From NCBI GenBank assembly GCA_963920665.1, contig OY987272.1, positions 7,755,001 to 7,819,000 on the forward strand: a DNA stretch of 64,000 nt, read 5' to 3'. A program made the position numbers and the translations under genes. Source of the stretch: Straminergon stramineum (taxonomy: Eukaryota; Streptophyta; Bryopsida; Hypnales; Calliergonaceae). A model generated the notes under the pieces. That model had not been told where the DNA came from. It did no database searches and saw only the letters and a list, made by a program, of their open reading frames with translations. Positions 10,307 through 22,729 of this stretch are shown one piece after another (positions within the stretch are counted from its first letter, which is position 1; each line of letters starts with the position of its first letter).

Positions 10307-13300
10307 ATGTCGCACCTTCAGGATTTGGGGAAAGTGGCGTCGGGGTTGGCGATGGTGGTGAAGGAGTCCATCAGGAGGTCGCCGAGCGTGGGCAGTACAG
10401 CGTTCGATGTGCTGAAAGCAGTGACTGGCACGGTGACGGACTTAACCGGGCTCACGCAAGGGCGTGTGAAGGAGCTTCAGAATTTAGGGCATGGACGCAA
10501 GGGCGAGGAGAGTGGCGATGTGACTGAGAGTCCTGTGTCGACGTCATCAGCTGGAGCAGCTCGAGAATCGTACCTGCTCAATACGCTTGATAGTTTAGGC
10601 CCTCCACGTCGCCGTGACAGGACCGAGGAGGTGCTGTCGAAAGTGAGGGAGGAGGTTTTGCCGTCCATACCCAAGAGTCCTTTGTCTAAACCCCTAGAGA
10701 ATTTCGCCCCAGAGGATTGGCATTCTTTTGAAAAAGCTCCCTCGTCGCAAGCGCGTGTGGTGCCCGAAGAAGCGAAGCTGGACAGTGAAGCAATCAAAGC
10801 TGAGCAGGTGCTGCGAGCTTCAGAGCTAGGTGGTGCGTTTCTTCCGCTGTAGCCTATTGAAATGTCCCGTTCCTTGAGCAATGCCACCCTTGGTACAATG
10901 TCGTTATGGTAGAGGATACTGTTTTCATCGCTTTGTGCAATTGGCTGAGCAGGAAAGAGTTCTGCATTTGATTCTTTGATTGACTGTAATCTGTATTCTG
11001 AAACAGTGCAATCATGCTATGAATCCACTTTGTAGGCATGTTGCTTATGTAGAGGGCTCTATCTGTGTCACTTGAATAACAATTTAAACCATTAATGTAG
11101 AAGTGTGCTTTGACTGGGAGATTACTCACTGGAGAGCTCACTGGAGAGATCGCTTTGGGTACAAGAACCAAAATCTCTCGAGTTCAAATTTTTTGTCTCT
11201 TAATGTATGATTAATTTGATGCAATCATTCAAAGTGAGAGGTTTTAGATCAGTATTGAAGAGATAGTAAACAATCTCATTTCCATTCAAGATGAGTGACC
11301 ATTGACCAAATACACCAAGTTTTGGTAACTCCCAAAGTTTGCTAATTGAAGGCCAATCAAGTGTTATTTGGAAGAGACGAGTTGGTAACTGGGGTCAGTC
11401 AATAGGAGACGGATTACATCCCTGACGGCTTTAATGTCCTCTACCTTTTTCTTTTCTATTTCATCAATTGTTCGTTTACAGGTGTAGGAGCAGAGGCAGC
11501 AAGTAAAAATTTCAAAGTGCCTCCGAAGAAACGCAAAGCGAGGGAAAGGCGGGTCCCTTCAACTCCATTCGGACGAGTCATGGGGTAAGATCGTTTGCTT
11601 ATAGAGACGTGATGTATTTGATTGCGACATCATATATGATATGAATTCGTACGTTTTGGTACTCATATTTGCAGGTAGAGGTTATGAGCTTGTCATCAGC
11701 TTTCACAGATTTGTTGCATCATGTTCAAAGAGCTGTCCACTGTCAGTTTTGCAGGGTTAGGAGCTGGACTCGCTTGGGGAACCTTCCAGGAGTCTGCCAA
11801 GAGGGTTTGGGGCGGTCAGGGACCAAATGTTCCAGGGCAGGCGGTGTTGTCTCCTTTTCTTACCGAGGCCAATGCAGAGCGCTTAGCTTTGGCTCTTTGT
11901 CGAATGCGAGGAGCTGCACTGAAAGTGGGTCAGATGCTGAGCATACAGGATGAGTCCATTGTACCGCGCCCAGTAAGATACTTCATCACATGGGAAGCTC
12001 TCAATTATGTTTGCTTGTCTTGTCACAAATATGTGGATAGAACTTTAATTAATCAGTATCACATTTAGCTGCCTGCCTATGTTTCCAATCAGCTTAGGTA
12101 GAGGATATTATTTGCGACTCTTGAAGTATTTCAACACTTTAGGAGTGTGATTTTTGAAAGACGTATTGAGTTGTGTGGAGATCACTTAAGTTAAATGAAC
12201 CAATTTGTTGAGGTCGAATTTTTATCTCTATGTATTAATTTCTTATGCACTTTCAAGATGAGAAGTTGTAGACAACTCCATTTCCATTCGATGCTCAATG
12301 GCCATATAAATGTAGCTAAGTCATATTTACTGCACTTGCTAATAAGGTCAACCAAGTGCATGAATAGATGAGTTGTTGGTAACAGAGGTCTGGTCCTTAG
12401 TGGTTCGGGTATCCTTTACTGTAATGTAGTTTTTTTGTGTTCCATTTCCATCGACGAACTGAATTTTAGACATGCATTCAACTGGAAATTGTTTCTAGAT
12501 TGATAATGTTCTGATTTTATATCCAGCCACTGCTTCATTTGTTCACAGCTCTTTAACAGTCGATATTTTTGTTGGATGTGTAACAATAGATCTTGGAAGC
12601 GTTGGAGCGCGTCCGGCAGGGGGCAGATATCATGCCCAATCGTCAGCTGGTGAAGGTGATAGAAGGAGAGCTTGGTCCGAATTGGCAAGATCGGTTACAG
12701 TCTTTTGATGCCGAGCCTATAGCATCAGCTAGCATCGGACAGGCATGTTTTGTTTTCAGATTCCAGACTTACAATTATCGGTGATTCTGTCGATGATGAA
12801 GCTGTGCTGGAATTACTGTGCTTCCTAGGCTTTATATTCTACATACCATTAGCGTTGTTTCTGGCACTAGTGTTTCTGTGATTAAGCGTCTCATTGGGCG
12901 CAGCAAGGGCGTTAACCTCTGAAACTTGTTTATTATGAATTCCTTTAAGGTATTTTCTTTAATGACTCCTGTGCAATGTCGTAATATATTTGTCTATAAA
13001 TTTTCTGCTCACAGGTACACAGAGCAGTTTTGAAGGATGGTACTGTGGTGGCAATGAAGGTTCAGTATCCAGGCGTGGCTAATAGCATCGATAGCGATAT
13101 TGAGAATGTTAAGCGACTTTTGGACTATACTAATGTCATTCCCAAAGGCCTGTACTTGGATCAAGCAATGCGGGTGAGATTTGGCCTTTGATGACCTTAG
13201 TGCGTCCTTTTTGTACCGAACTCGCCATTGCATGTATAGGCAGTGTCTTTGGATGCATTTTGTGATGTTAATGGAAATTAAGCTGACACTCTGTACTGGA

Positions 13301-15105
13301 AACAGGTCGCAAAGGATGAGCTAGCAAGGGAATGTGATTACAAGCTAGAAGCAACGAACCAGAAAAGGTTTCGTGAGTTGTTGAAGGACGATGCGGCGTT
13401 TTATGTACCACGTGTCTACGATGAGTTCTCTAATACGCGGGTGCTGACAACCGAACTTGTTCCTGGTAATCTTCAACGGGTTCTTATACTTAGTCATTTT
13501 TGCTTCCTAGCCCGTGCACTTTTGATTTTGACAGGATTTTTTTGTTCTCTCTATTCCAAGGGGAGACACTATAAGATTCGGTTCAAAATGTAGACAGTTA
13601 TAGTACCCAATGAAATGAGACAGGAGGTAGCAGCAGTAGTAGCATGCTGGGACCCATCATTTAAAAAAATGAATTCCTTTCCCTAGTAGAATTGTGACAT
13701 GTGACTGTAGGAATAGTGGCATTCTAAGGTGGTCAAATAGGGGTTTTCCCGAGGATTGTTTAGAACAAGACATATGAAGATTATACATTTCTATTTGGGG
13801 TTGACTTGCGATTAGCCGCTTGTTTTATCTTTAGCGGTGCACATTATTGTTCGTGTTGCGTCTCTTATCAGTCGAATGTCAATTGCTTGCAGGTATTTCC
13901 ATTGACAAAGTTCGTGAGTTGGATCAAGATGTACGGAATCGAGTGAGCACAGAGTTGCTCAACCTCACACTGCGGGAGCTTTTTGATTTTCGGTTCATGC
14001 AGGCAAGTGTTTCAAAGACCAATCTCAGAGACAAACCACGAAGAGGAAGAGTCATGATTTCCCTTTATTGATACCCAATTTCAAGTGGCTCTTGCTTGAA
14101 ACATGTGCAACCTTTATTTTGCTCTTGCACTCATGCATATAAGTTTTACTTGGAGTTACAGACCGATCCAAATTGGGGCAATTTTCTATACGACGAAGAG
14201 AAAGGCAATATCAATCTCATCGACTTTGGGGCTGCTCGAGAGTACCCTAAGCGTTTTGTTGACAATTATTTGAAAATGGTGGGTCTCGTATCTTTTGTCT
14301 CCCACTGTTTTCTGCTGCAGCAGTTTTCATTTTATATCTGCTTTTGCTTGTCCCTTGGCGTGTCGATTTCCGTTCGCTCTCACTTGCTAGTTCACTATTC
14401 GTCTTCTTAGGATGTATTCGTCCTAGTGAAAGTCAGAGCTTAACCCAAAGTGGTTGCTTCCATTTCTATGGGAGTTGAGATTAACTATTTAGGAAGCTCA
14501 AGAAAGATAACAAAACGAACCAATAGAAGAATCCATACCCTAAATTTCTAACTATAACAGTTTTTTTTGAAAGTTACATAATTGACTATGAGCTTCCAAA
14601 ATAAATAATATATATTTTTAGTTTCGGCACTTAAGGGATTCAAAAGTTAAGTTAGAGGCAGTATAAGATGTGCTAAGAGTTGGTGAAAATGGTGCAGATT
14701 CTTGCGTGTGCAAACAAGGACCGGGAGCAGGTCGTAAGGCAATCTATTGCACTAGGGTTTTTGACAGGGAAGGAGCCCAATATTATGCTCAACGCTCATG
14801 TGGAAGCCGCTTTTGTAGTTGGCTTGCCATTTGCAAAACCAGGGGGGTTTGACTTCCGTACCACAAACTTAACACAGGAAGTTACCAAGCTTGGTGCGAC
14901 GATGCTTAGATACAGACTGACAGCCCCACCAGATGAGGCATACAGTCTGCATAGAAAACTTTCCGGCTCGTTTCTGGCTTGTGTCAAGTTGGGTGCTGTT
15001 GTCCATTGTAGGGAGATGTTCCTGAAAGTGTACGATAACTATAATTTTTCTTCAGAAGATGAAGATGCATCAAGCATAAGAAGAGTTGCTGGTTCGTCCT
15101 CTTAG
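10307..15105 (+). CDS. COQ8: ABC1-family atypical kinase, COQ8/ADCK3-like, 9 exons, 652 aa
   Basis: Exons: 10307-10829, 11482-11584, 11747-11972, 12590-12742, 13015-13173, 13306-13465, 13893-14002, 14162-14278, 14698-15105. The joined frame has 652 codons plus stop. Diagnostic ABC1/UbiB motifs appear in order: [14 protein letters not shown] (KxGQ, about 268-271), SASIGQ (about 330-335, the alanine-rich nucleotide loop), VAMK (Lys about 350), DPNWGNF (about 480-486, catalytic loop) and DFGAAR (about 499-504, metal-binding). It reads colinearly with plant mitochondrial ABC1 (COQ8 orthologue), which supports ubiquinone biosynthesis as an ATPase/kinase-like factor on the inner membrane. The first about 200 residues are variable and could hold the import signal. 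Two introns use GC donors (CAG/GCATGT at 12743 and CAG/GCAAGT at 14003), which the protein frame requires. Assignment to the COQ8 branch, rather than a plastid ABC1K, rests on overall similarity recalled from the family. Confidence 0.9.
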
Positions 15106-16713
15106 GTTATAGCATGTAGAGGTGCCTGCCTTTAGAAGTCGGTTCTTGAAGGAGACACCATTATTGTCATTGCAGACAAGGATGCCATCAATCTGCACCT
15201 GTGCATTGCTTGTATAGCATATTACAGCATTTTACGTCCTTTCATAAAGAGGACTGAACCAGCTTCTTGTTGGTTGTGCACAGCAAAATTACAGGCTGGA
15301 ATAATACTTGCAAGGTGGTGACTTCCTTGAAATTCTTTAACTTTCCTTTTAAGATTGCATTTTCTTTGGTTTTGTGCAAGGAATAGAAGACGAGCCTTTT
15401 GTGTGCCTCTATTGTTCCTTTTGAGAAAATCTGAAAAGAGTAGTTTATTTGGAGTTGGAGTTGGAGTAAAACCATATGGTTCACTTAGCGTAAGGTGAAA
15501 ACAACCATAACCATCTGTGTACCCATTTTGGACAATTAGACATCTTTTGTAAGTGTCCCTGAAAGTGCAATTACACCATTGTCATACTTAATTGTGATTG
15601 ATTGTTGAATATCTAGATTTTGGTTTTATGACAAGTCTATGGTAATTTCAATGGTTTTGAGGGTTTCCACTTTGAATTATCATAGTAAATATATGTCTTA
15701 TCATAAAATTCTATTTTTATTTTTAAATTCATAATTTTCAATTGCTAAAACTACAAAAAAAAGAAAAAGAAAAAATCTCTTGAAAGAGGTGCCTCTAGCT
15801 ATGCTAAATTGTTAACATTTGACATTTTTGGGTGGTTTCACCTAATATGAGATTTTGATAAAATTTAATCCAAGGTGGTTAAATTATTTAGACTAAAAAA
15901 GAAACTTCCAAACTTAACCATTTCAATGTGATTTTCTTTGATTCTAGTGTTAATTTTGTAACATATATAGAATATAGATTTTTACAACTCTTCTCTATAA
16001 ATTCATGTAAATTTATGTCACTTCAAAATTCGACTTTCCTAATGACTTCAAGAAATAATTAATATATAAATATTTGAATCAAAATATATTGGAGAAGACC
16101 ATGTTTTGATTTTTAATCTTCAAAATTTTTTAAATTGTGTGAATACCATAGACAAAACATCTTTCACAAAGTACATATATACAATGTTAGAATTTTTTAG
16201 AGGAGACAAGGATTAATCCAAAGCAAAAGTTTACTATATTTATTGAATCTATTAGTAATGGGCCCAAATTTGTATCACATCAATTATTCATTATATGGAA
16301 ACTAATACAAAATAATAATATTTTAACTTGCACTAATTGAAATAGGGAGTATATTACTAATCATGCAAACTTGATAAATGAATGCCATGTACACTAATTA
16401 GTGTCTATATAGCTTAACCAAACCCCCCACTTGCATTAGTCAACACTGTTAAGGTGCATACCCCACCTAAAACCACCATCATCACTTTTTATACATGTCC
16501 AAAATCAATGTGTAAGTATGTTGAAGAAAAAATTCTCAAATAACTTATCTACCTATAAAAACTTTAACCCTCCATAACTTTTGCATACAATATTCAAATG
16601 TTGCATTCTTTGGTGTGTTGGAACCTCCTTTCACTTGCCAACAAGAAAGTATGAAAATGACCCATCAAATCAAATCCATCATCAGATTATTTGCATCCAA
16701 GTGAGAAAGTATC
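15106..16713. other. COQ8-like 3' flank and AT-rich intergenic DNA
   Basis: The first about 400 bp have gene-like composition and probably include the 3' UTR. From 15600 onward the sequence is strongly AT-rich without features, apart from TTTAACCCTCCATAACTTTT at 16562, which resembles the edge of a TTAA-type element with no partner found. Confidence 0.3.
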
Positions 16714-16913
16714 TTAACCCCCAAAGGACAAGGTGGACACTTTTTGTCTGATGAATGACAAGGAATTCTCCACAGAATTAGGGGTGTATAGGGAAGATCT
16801 TCTAAAGTAGTTTGACTCCCAATGAGTAATTTTGATTTTTTTAAAGTAGATGATGTCACACGGTTCCAAAATGACTGATTTCCATGGTCACCAGCCCGGC
16901 ATTCAGGGGTTAA
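16714..16913 (+). mobile_element. M235 MITE family copy, 200 bp, upstream of NFXL1-like gene
   Basis: Starts TTAACCCCCAAAGGACAAGG and ends ATTCAGGGGTTAA; the termini are complementary over TTAACCCC and partly beyond. It contains CCCAATGAGTAATTTTGATT and AGTAGATGATGTCACACGGT in the same order as the copy at 60206-60439. Confidence 0.7.
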
Positions 16914-18237
16914 ATCAAACGAGTTCCGGAATAAGATACTTCCATTTGTTCCAAAAATTTTAAGAATTTTAAAAAAGAAGAAGGGGAGTGGACCACGCGG
17001 CGCGTGCCCGGTAGGGCCACATGTCCCTGTCCAAAGAATGTCCAAGCACATTCCCGAACCAACTGCCGCAGCAGAGTCACGAGTGGCGACCAATGGACGG
17101 GGGGATCCACCCCAGTGGGACCGACCGATGGACTGGAACCCACGGTAAGAACTGTCACTCTAGAAGGAGGTCGGCGACTTATGGACGAGGCTCCCGCTTC
17201 CTTCTCGAAAGATTTCGCTAGATATATCGGTCGGCGACCTTTGGATGGGGTATACATGAATTCGCTGCGACTCCAAGTTGTCGCTCCTCCAACTTTGAAT
17301 GGCATTTTCCAGGAACGCCATGCAGGATCGTGTGCCGTGGGTGAGAATTTTCCTGCCGTGGCGGCCACTCAACCGATTCCAGTCGTCTCTTTCATAAAGC
17401 CCTGCAGTCCAGGAATCTGAATCAAGAGCATTCGTTAGTTTTGCGGAAAACCGCATCGAATTAGGGTTAGGAGAAGTGCAGGTCGCTCACAGTGTTTGTG
17501 TGTCTCGGGTCACACGCATTTGGGAGTACCGGTAGTACAGCCTCACGTTCCTTGTGACAGCGGTGATTGCAGTGTGAGCGCCTTTAGATATTACCTGTAG
17601 TTTTTACGAATTTGGAAGGCTAACTAATAATCCTTGACGAACTTCTCTTGATTTTGCCATTTTAGTGTGAGGAAGGCGTTTTGCGATTGCTCTCTTGCAT
17701 TTGAATTTGCAAGACTTGTCGCTCAGACTCTCGACCCTTTTTGCGTTCGTTGCTGCTCTACAGAGGGTATTTCGATTTGGTAATATCTCACTGGACTTAG
17801 TTTAGGGTTTGTTGGCTCTGATCAGGCTCTAGGAGGATTGAGTTCCAGTGTGAGAAATAGTGATTGCTGTTGTATCTTTCGAATTTGGGAGTCCAATTCA
17901 TCAGTGAAGAAGTTTCTTTTGTTTTTGCTGTTTGAGTGACCGTTCCTGCGTTTGTCCGAGGGATTCCTCAACTGGGAGCTGATTTTTAAGACTGCTCCCT
18001 TGTATTTGCATTTGTAAGATTTGGTGATTTGGTGATCTTATTTTCGTTTCTTGTTACATCCGCCGCCTCGAGAGTGTGTTCGGCTTTCGTAATATTTTAC
18101 GGGAAGCTGTTTAGGGTTTTCTGGTTCTGGTCCAGGATTCTGAGGTGCCTGGTGTACGAGGATCTGTCCTTAGTTTTTGGTATCTCTATTTAGAGATTGT
18201 TAGGATTTATTCCCAGTTTGGGAGAGTGTTGTCGAAT
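16914..18237 (+). promoter_or_regulatory. Upstream region and long leader of the NFXL1-like gene
   Basis: 16980-17460 is GC-rich and carries a short direct repeat (GGTCGGCGACTTATGGA near 17170, GGTCGGCGACCTTTGGA near 17231). 17450-18237 looks transcribed: T-rich stretches, AATTAGGGTTAGG at about 17460, and the tandem duplication described separately. Open frames of 98-152 codons in the GC-rich part overlap on both strands and resemble nothing known. Confidence 0.4.
17683..18150 (+). repeat. Diverged tandem duplication (offset 305 bp) in the NFXL1-like leader
   Basis: CTCTCTTGCATTTGAATTTG near 17690 corresponds to CTCCCTTGTATTTGCATTTG near 17995. Both units then continue to TTTAGGGTTT followed by TGGCTCTGATCAGG (17,80x) or TGGTTCTGGTCCAGG (18,12x). 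The duplicated segment ends about 90 bp before the ATG. Each unit carries a telo-box-like TTTAGGGTT. Confidence 0.6.
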
Positions 18238-21200
18238 ATGAGCGCAGTAGAAGGAGAACCTGCGTTATTGCAGTCGAGAGGTGGAAGAATGAATTACGAG
18301 GATAATCAAGAGGTGCGAAGGTCCTCGGGGCCGAGAGGAGGCCACAGGGGAGGATCCTCATTGTCTTCAAGCAGGGGCAGGGGTAGAAGACCTCACTCGT
18401 CTTCCGGAGATGTTCGAGTGATTGATCGGGTAATCTCTGTTCACGAATCAGAGGTAATTGGTTTAGCCTCTTCTTTCATTATACTTTCCTGTTCTTACAC
18501 CTCCTTTTCGATTTGATCGCGCTTTTGGATGTTGACAGGGTTTTGCTGTGGTCAGTGCTAATATTGATTCCGTTGTGTTGTACTTTGCAGCCTATGGCAC
18601 AGTCAAACGGATCAGAAGAACTTAGAAGTGACTTACCCACATACCCGCGTAGGGGGTTTGACAACAGGAGGGGCAGGCGAGGGGGCCATGATTCTGGGAG
18701 AATAAGAGACCGTAGATCAGAAGATTTAGAAAACGTAGTAGAACGTGAAGTATCTATACCGTCTAGAGATGGTATATTGAGCAGAGAAAATCAGGGTAAT
18801 GACCAGTTTGCTGCTGGTGACTATGGACCACAGGACGATAGGCGAGGTGGAAATAGAAGAGGCATTGATAACAGATCTGGAGGTCGATTTAGGGGTCGTG
18901 ACAGTGGCAATTGGAGGCGCATCAATGAACAGGGTAGCGAATCCGATTCCAGTCAACAAGTTTCTGATGGGAGGTTAGCTTTGAAGGTGCCACAGAATAA
19001 GCACGTCGGAAGTCTTCAAGAGAAGGGAAAACGAATGGATTTAGGACGCGTCAAAGATATAAAGGAGAAGATCAATACGCCTCAGTTAGTGCAAGAGCTT
19101 GAAGTGAAGCTCAAGACAGGAAAAATCGAGTGCATGATTTGTTATGAGAATGTGGGCAGGAATGCGCCTATTTGGTCGTGCGCGAGCTGCTACTCTATCT
19201 TCCACATGCCCTGTGTAAGGAAATGGGCAAGAGCTCCCACCTCGTCCGATATCTCAGTTTCTGCCACTGGCAATGGAGAGGCGAATTGGAGGTGTCCCGG
19301 TTGTCAGGCTGTTCAGATGTCTACTTCCAATGAGCTTCAGTATTTTTGCTTCTGTGGCCAAGTGCGGGAACCTGCGTTAGATTATTACATCACCCCTCAT
19401 AGTTGTGGAGGGCCTTGCAGAAAGCCCCTAGATAAGTCAAAGAGTGGTTACTGTAAACATATTTGTACCTTACAGTGTCACCCTGGTCCGTGTCCACCCT
19501 GTACAGCTCTCGCACTCCCGCAGCCTTGTCCCTGTGGGAAAAGTACTACCACTCGAAAATGCTCTGAGCAAGGGAAGGATGCACGTAGCTGCGGCCAGCA
19601 ATGTGGCAGGTCTTTGTCTTGTGGTCGTCACGAGTGTCCTCAGATATGTCATGAAGGTGCATGCGAGCCCTGCAGTATTCTGTTCGAGGCGAGATGTTTC
19701 TGTGGGCAACGTGAAGAGAGTCTGCAGTGTTGGCAAGTTGAGCCTCCTGGTAAAATTAATTTACAAGGGGGGCTGTTCTCTTGTGAGAAGGAGTGTCCTA
19801 AGAGGCTTCCCTGTGGCAATCACATGTGCGGGAACAAATGTCATCCAGGCGCTTGCGGAGAGTGTGAGTTATCTCCTTCAGTTGTCCGCACCTGTCCATG
19901 TGGGAAGAAGAAACTGACAGATCTACTGGAGCTTGGGAGCCAGCGGCAAAGCTGCACCGATCCTATTCCCACTTGCCAACAGATTTGTGGAAAGCTAGTC
20001 TCTTGTAAGAAGCATCCATGCAAGAGTCCATGCCATATTGGGCTATGTCCTCCGTGTGATGTTCCCGTGGAGCAGAAATGCCAATGTGGGGCTTCAACTC
20101 GGAGAGCTGCTTGCTATTTGACGGGGAGGGCTGAAACAAAGGGTGATACTGCTGCGGATGGAGACGATGGCGGCCGATTTTTGTGTGACAGAAAGTGTGG
20201 CAAGATGCGAAGTTGCGGACGTCATAGATGTAATGACAGGTGAATATCTCTCCGTATTTGAAATTTTTTAATCTCCTGGGGTATCTTTGAAATCGTGAAT
20301 TGATTCCCATTTCAACATCCGATTCGGTGTTCTTTAGGTTCAGTTTTTCATTGAAAATTACTACGAAGCGAAAATGTTGGTTTTCTAGTCTGTTGAGTTA
20401 ATATTGTCTATATTCCTCGTTGAATGAAATCTTGTTGAGCACTGTATGTTGATGCTTTTGATGTCTTCCGTGTGCAGGTGCTGCCCAGCCGCAAACAGCA
20501 AGCTTATGTCGCAGTTGGATAATATGGACAGTCGTGACCCGCATCTTTGCATGTTACCTTGCGGCAAAAAATTACGATGCAAACAACATACCTGCCAGGA
20601 GCTCTGCCATCCCGGACATTGCCCACCTTGCATGGAGACTACTTTCACCGAACTGTCTTGTGCGTGTGGGCGAACTTCGATACCTCCGCCGGTTCCTTGT
20701 GGGACTCCATTGCCATCTTGTCAGTTTCCCTGTTCCGTTCCTCAGGCAAGTAACCGCTCCTAACACAGATTCTTATAATGATTACTCCCTCCGTTTGGAA
20801 ATAGTGTATCCATTCTCAATGGTGATTGCACTGAGAATGAATACACTATTTCCAAACGGAGGGAGTACTTCCAAAAATTAAGATCCCTAAAATGACTTCA
20901 CTACTTGCTTTATATTTTGATGTTAGAAATCATAGTTTCTGTTAAACGTGATTTTCGGAATGAAATATAGCGCTTGTCCTTTTTTTTCTCAGCTATTTTT
21001 ATATTCCTGATTCTGCTGGATAACTCTCTTGCAAAATGGATTTGTGGCTCTAACGCGTGCACTTCTACAGGTTTGTGGCCACGAAGCAACTCATCTGTGC
21101 CACTTTGGAGATTGTCCACCCTGCACTGTAGCTGTTGCAAAAGAGTGTGTCGGTAATCATGTGGTCCTTCGTGGGGTTCCCTGCGGCTCGCGGGACATTA

Positions 21201-22729
21201 AGTGCAACAAACTTTGTGGCAAAACGAGGCAGTGTGGCCTTCATGCTTGCGAGAGACCGTGCCACCTTCCTCCATGTGACTCTGTGGATGCTGGATCTTC
21301 TAGTCAGAAACAATCAGGTCTTTCATGCGGGCAGCAGTGTGGAGCTCCTCGACGGCACTGCTCTCACACCTGCGCTGCGCCCTGCCATCCAACTTCGCAG
21401 TGTCCGGAAATTGCATGTAAAGTCATGGTCACCATCGTTTGCTCTTGTGGACGACTCACAGCGGAAGTATCATGTGGTGCTGGAGGATCTGTTTTGCGCG
21501 GCACAAATGACATGGCTTCCATGGTCTTATCCAGGTTGCCTGCCCCTTTGCAGCCTCTGGAAGGAAGAGATAGAGATAAGATACCTTTGGGGCAAAGAAA
21601 AATGCAATGTGATGACGAGTGTGCGAAACTTGAAAAGAAGCGGCTGCTGGCAGATGCGTTTGGGGCCACTGTACCAGGTGAACCAGTCCCTGGCTTAGAA
21701 GGAGGGGTAGTAGGATCCGACTTACTAGCCGAGACTATACGAAGAGACCCGCAGTGGGTAGCTGCGATAGAAGACCGTTTTAAGTACTTAGTGCAAGGAC
21801 CAAAGAGTGGAACCGGTCCGGGTGGCAGCATTCGATTACATGTCTTCAGTGCAATGATAAAGGAGCGCAGAGAGGTCATATACCAGATGGCCGAACGCTG
21901 GGGGCTAGCAGTGGCTGGACATGGTCGCGAACCTAGAAGATTTGCCATCGTCCACGTTACTTCAAAATCCAAAGTTCCAGTAAGATCACTATTGCCTAAA
22001 ACGCCTTCCATGATTGTAACTGGACCAGTCCGTGCTCCGCCTTTCAATGCACAAGTGGACATGGAACCTGGTCTCGTGGTAGGACTCCTTGATCTTCCGC
22101 GAGAAGCAGATGTAAGTACGCTCGTGTTACGCTTTGGCGGTGAATGCGAGCTGGTGTGGTTGAATGACAAAAATGCTTTAGCCATATTTGCGGACGGTGC
22201 TCGAGCTGCCACTGCTTTAAGGAGAGTAGATCATGCTTCGGAGTACAGGGGAGCAACAACGGTTCCAGTGGAGGCAAGCTCTTCCACACGTAGTGGGGCT
22301 TGGGGAATACAGACTTCGTTACCAACAAAGGCTAATGCTTTTAGAAAAGGCAGACAAGACTCAAATTGGGTTGAAGACGCCTGGGATGATCAAAGGGGAG
22401 CCAAACAGGAGATCGGTGCCTGGCAATCAAAAATCCTTCCCCTTTCTGCTTCTCAGAATCCTTGGGGTGCACTTTCCAATGCTAGTTCTGGTTTGAGCAG
22501 TGGGGCTGCAGATGGAAGCACATCCAGGAGTAGACCGTCACCGTCACTGAGTAACATTGTAAGGACGGGCAATGCATCTGGTTCCTCTAGTTCTGCTGCT
22601 CCCGTAGGAGTGGGTAGTCAAGTTGGAGCATCAGGTCAACAAGGCCCTCCAGCAGGCCCTACTCCATTGCCGCCATTGCCAGCACTGTTACCCGACGGCG
22701 ATGATGATGACTGGGAGAAAGCTCTGTGA
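18238..22729 (+). CDS. NFXL1: NFX1-type zinc finger protein with RING-CH and R3H-like region (NFXL1-like), 1263 aa
   Basis: Exons: 18238-18453, 18591-20239, 20478-20745, 21071-22729. An RG/RGG-rich N-terminus (about 1-200) precedes a RING/PHD-like C4HC3 finger (about 253-310: CMICYE, then FHMPC and CPGCQ). A long cysteine-rich array of NFX1-type fingers follows (about 335-840, repeated CGxHxC...CHPGxCPPC units). A region at about 925-1000 matches the R3H-type domain of the family ([20 protein letters not shown]), and the tail ends in DDDDWEKAL. Family members are nuclear RING E3/transcription regulators of stress and defence responses; Arabidopsis NFXL1 is about 1190 aa. The ATG at 18238 is the first in frame; the upstream open frame begins with a non-ATG codon. 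Intron 3 has a GC donor (CAG/GCAAGT) and carries an 81-bp hairpin MITE; reading into it gives a stop after four codons. Confidence 0.92.
20785..20865. mobile_element. Stowaway-type MITE (81 bp hairpin) in NFXL1-like intron 3
   Basis: The ends are CTCCCTCCGTTTGGAAATAG and its complement, flanked on both sides by TA (20783-20784, 20866-20867). The 34-bp arms differ at one base and surround a 13-bp loop. CTCCCTCCGT termini with a TA target duplication define Stowaway MITEs moved by Tc1/mariner transposases. Near-identity of the arms suggests a young insertion. Confidence 0.9.

Noticed and set aside
16665..17456. Several overlapping 98-152 codon frames on both strands upstream of the NFXL1-like gene
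   Set aside because: Mutually overlapping, no splice logic or family motif; the region is better read as GC-rich promoter DNA.
18145..18237. Upstream in-frame extension of the NFXL1-like protein
   Set aside because: It begins with a GTG, not an ATG, and adds a hydrophobic stretch unlike the family N-terminus. The ATG at 18238 is the first in frame.
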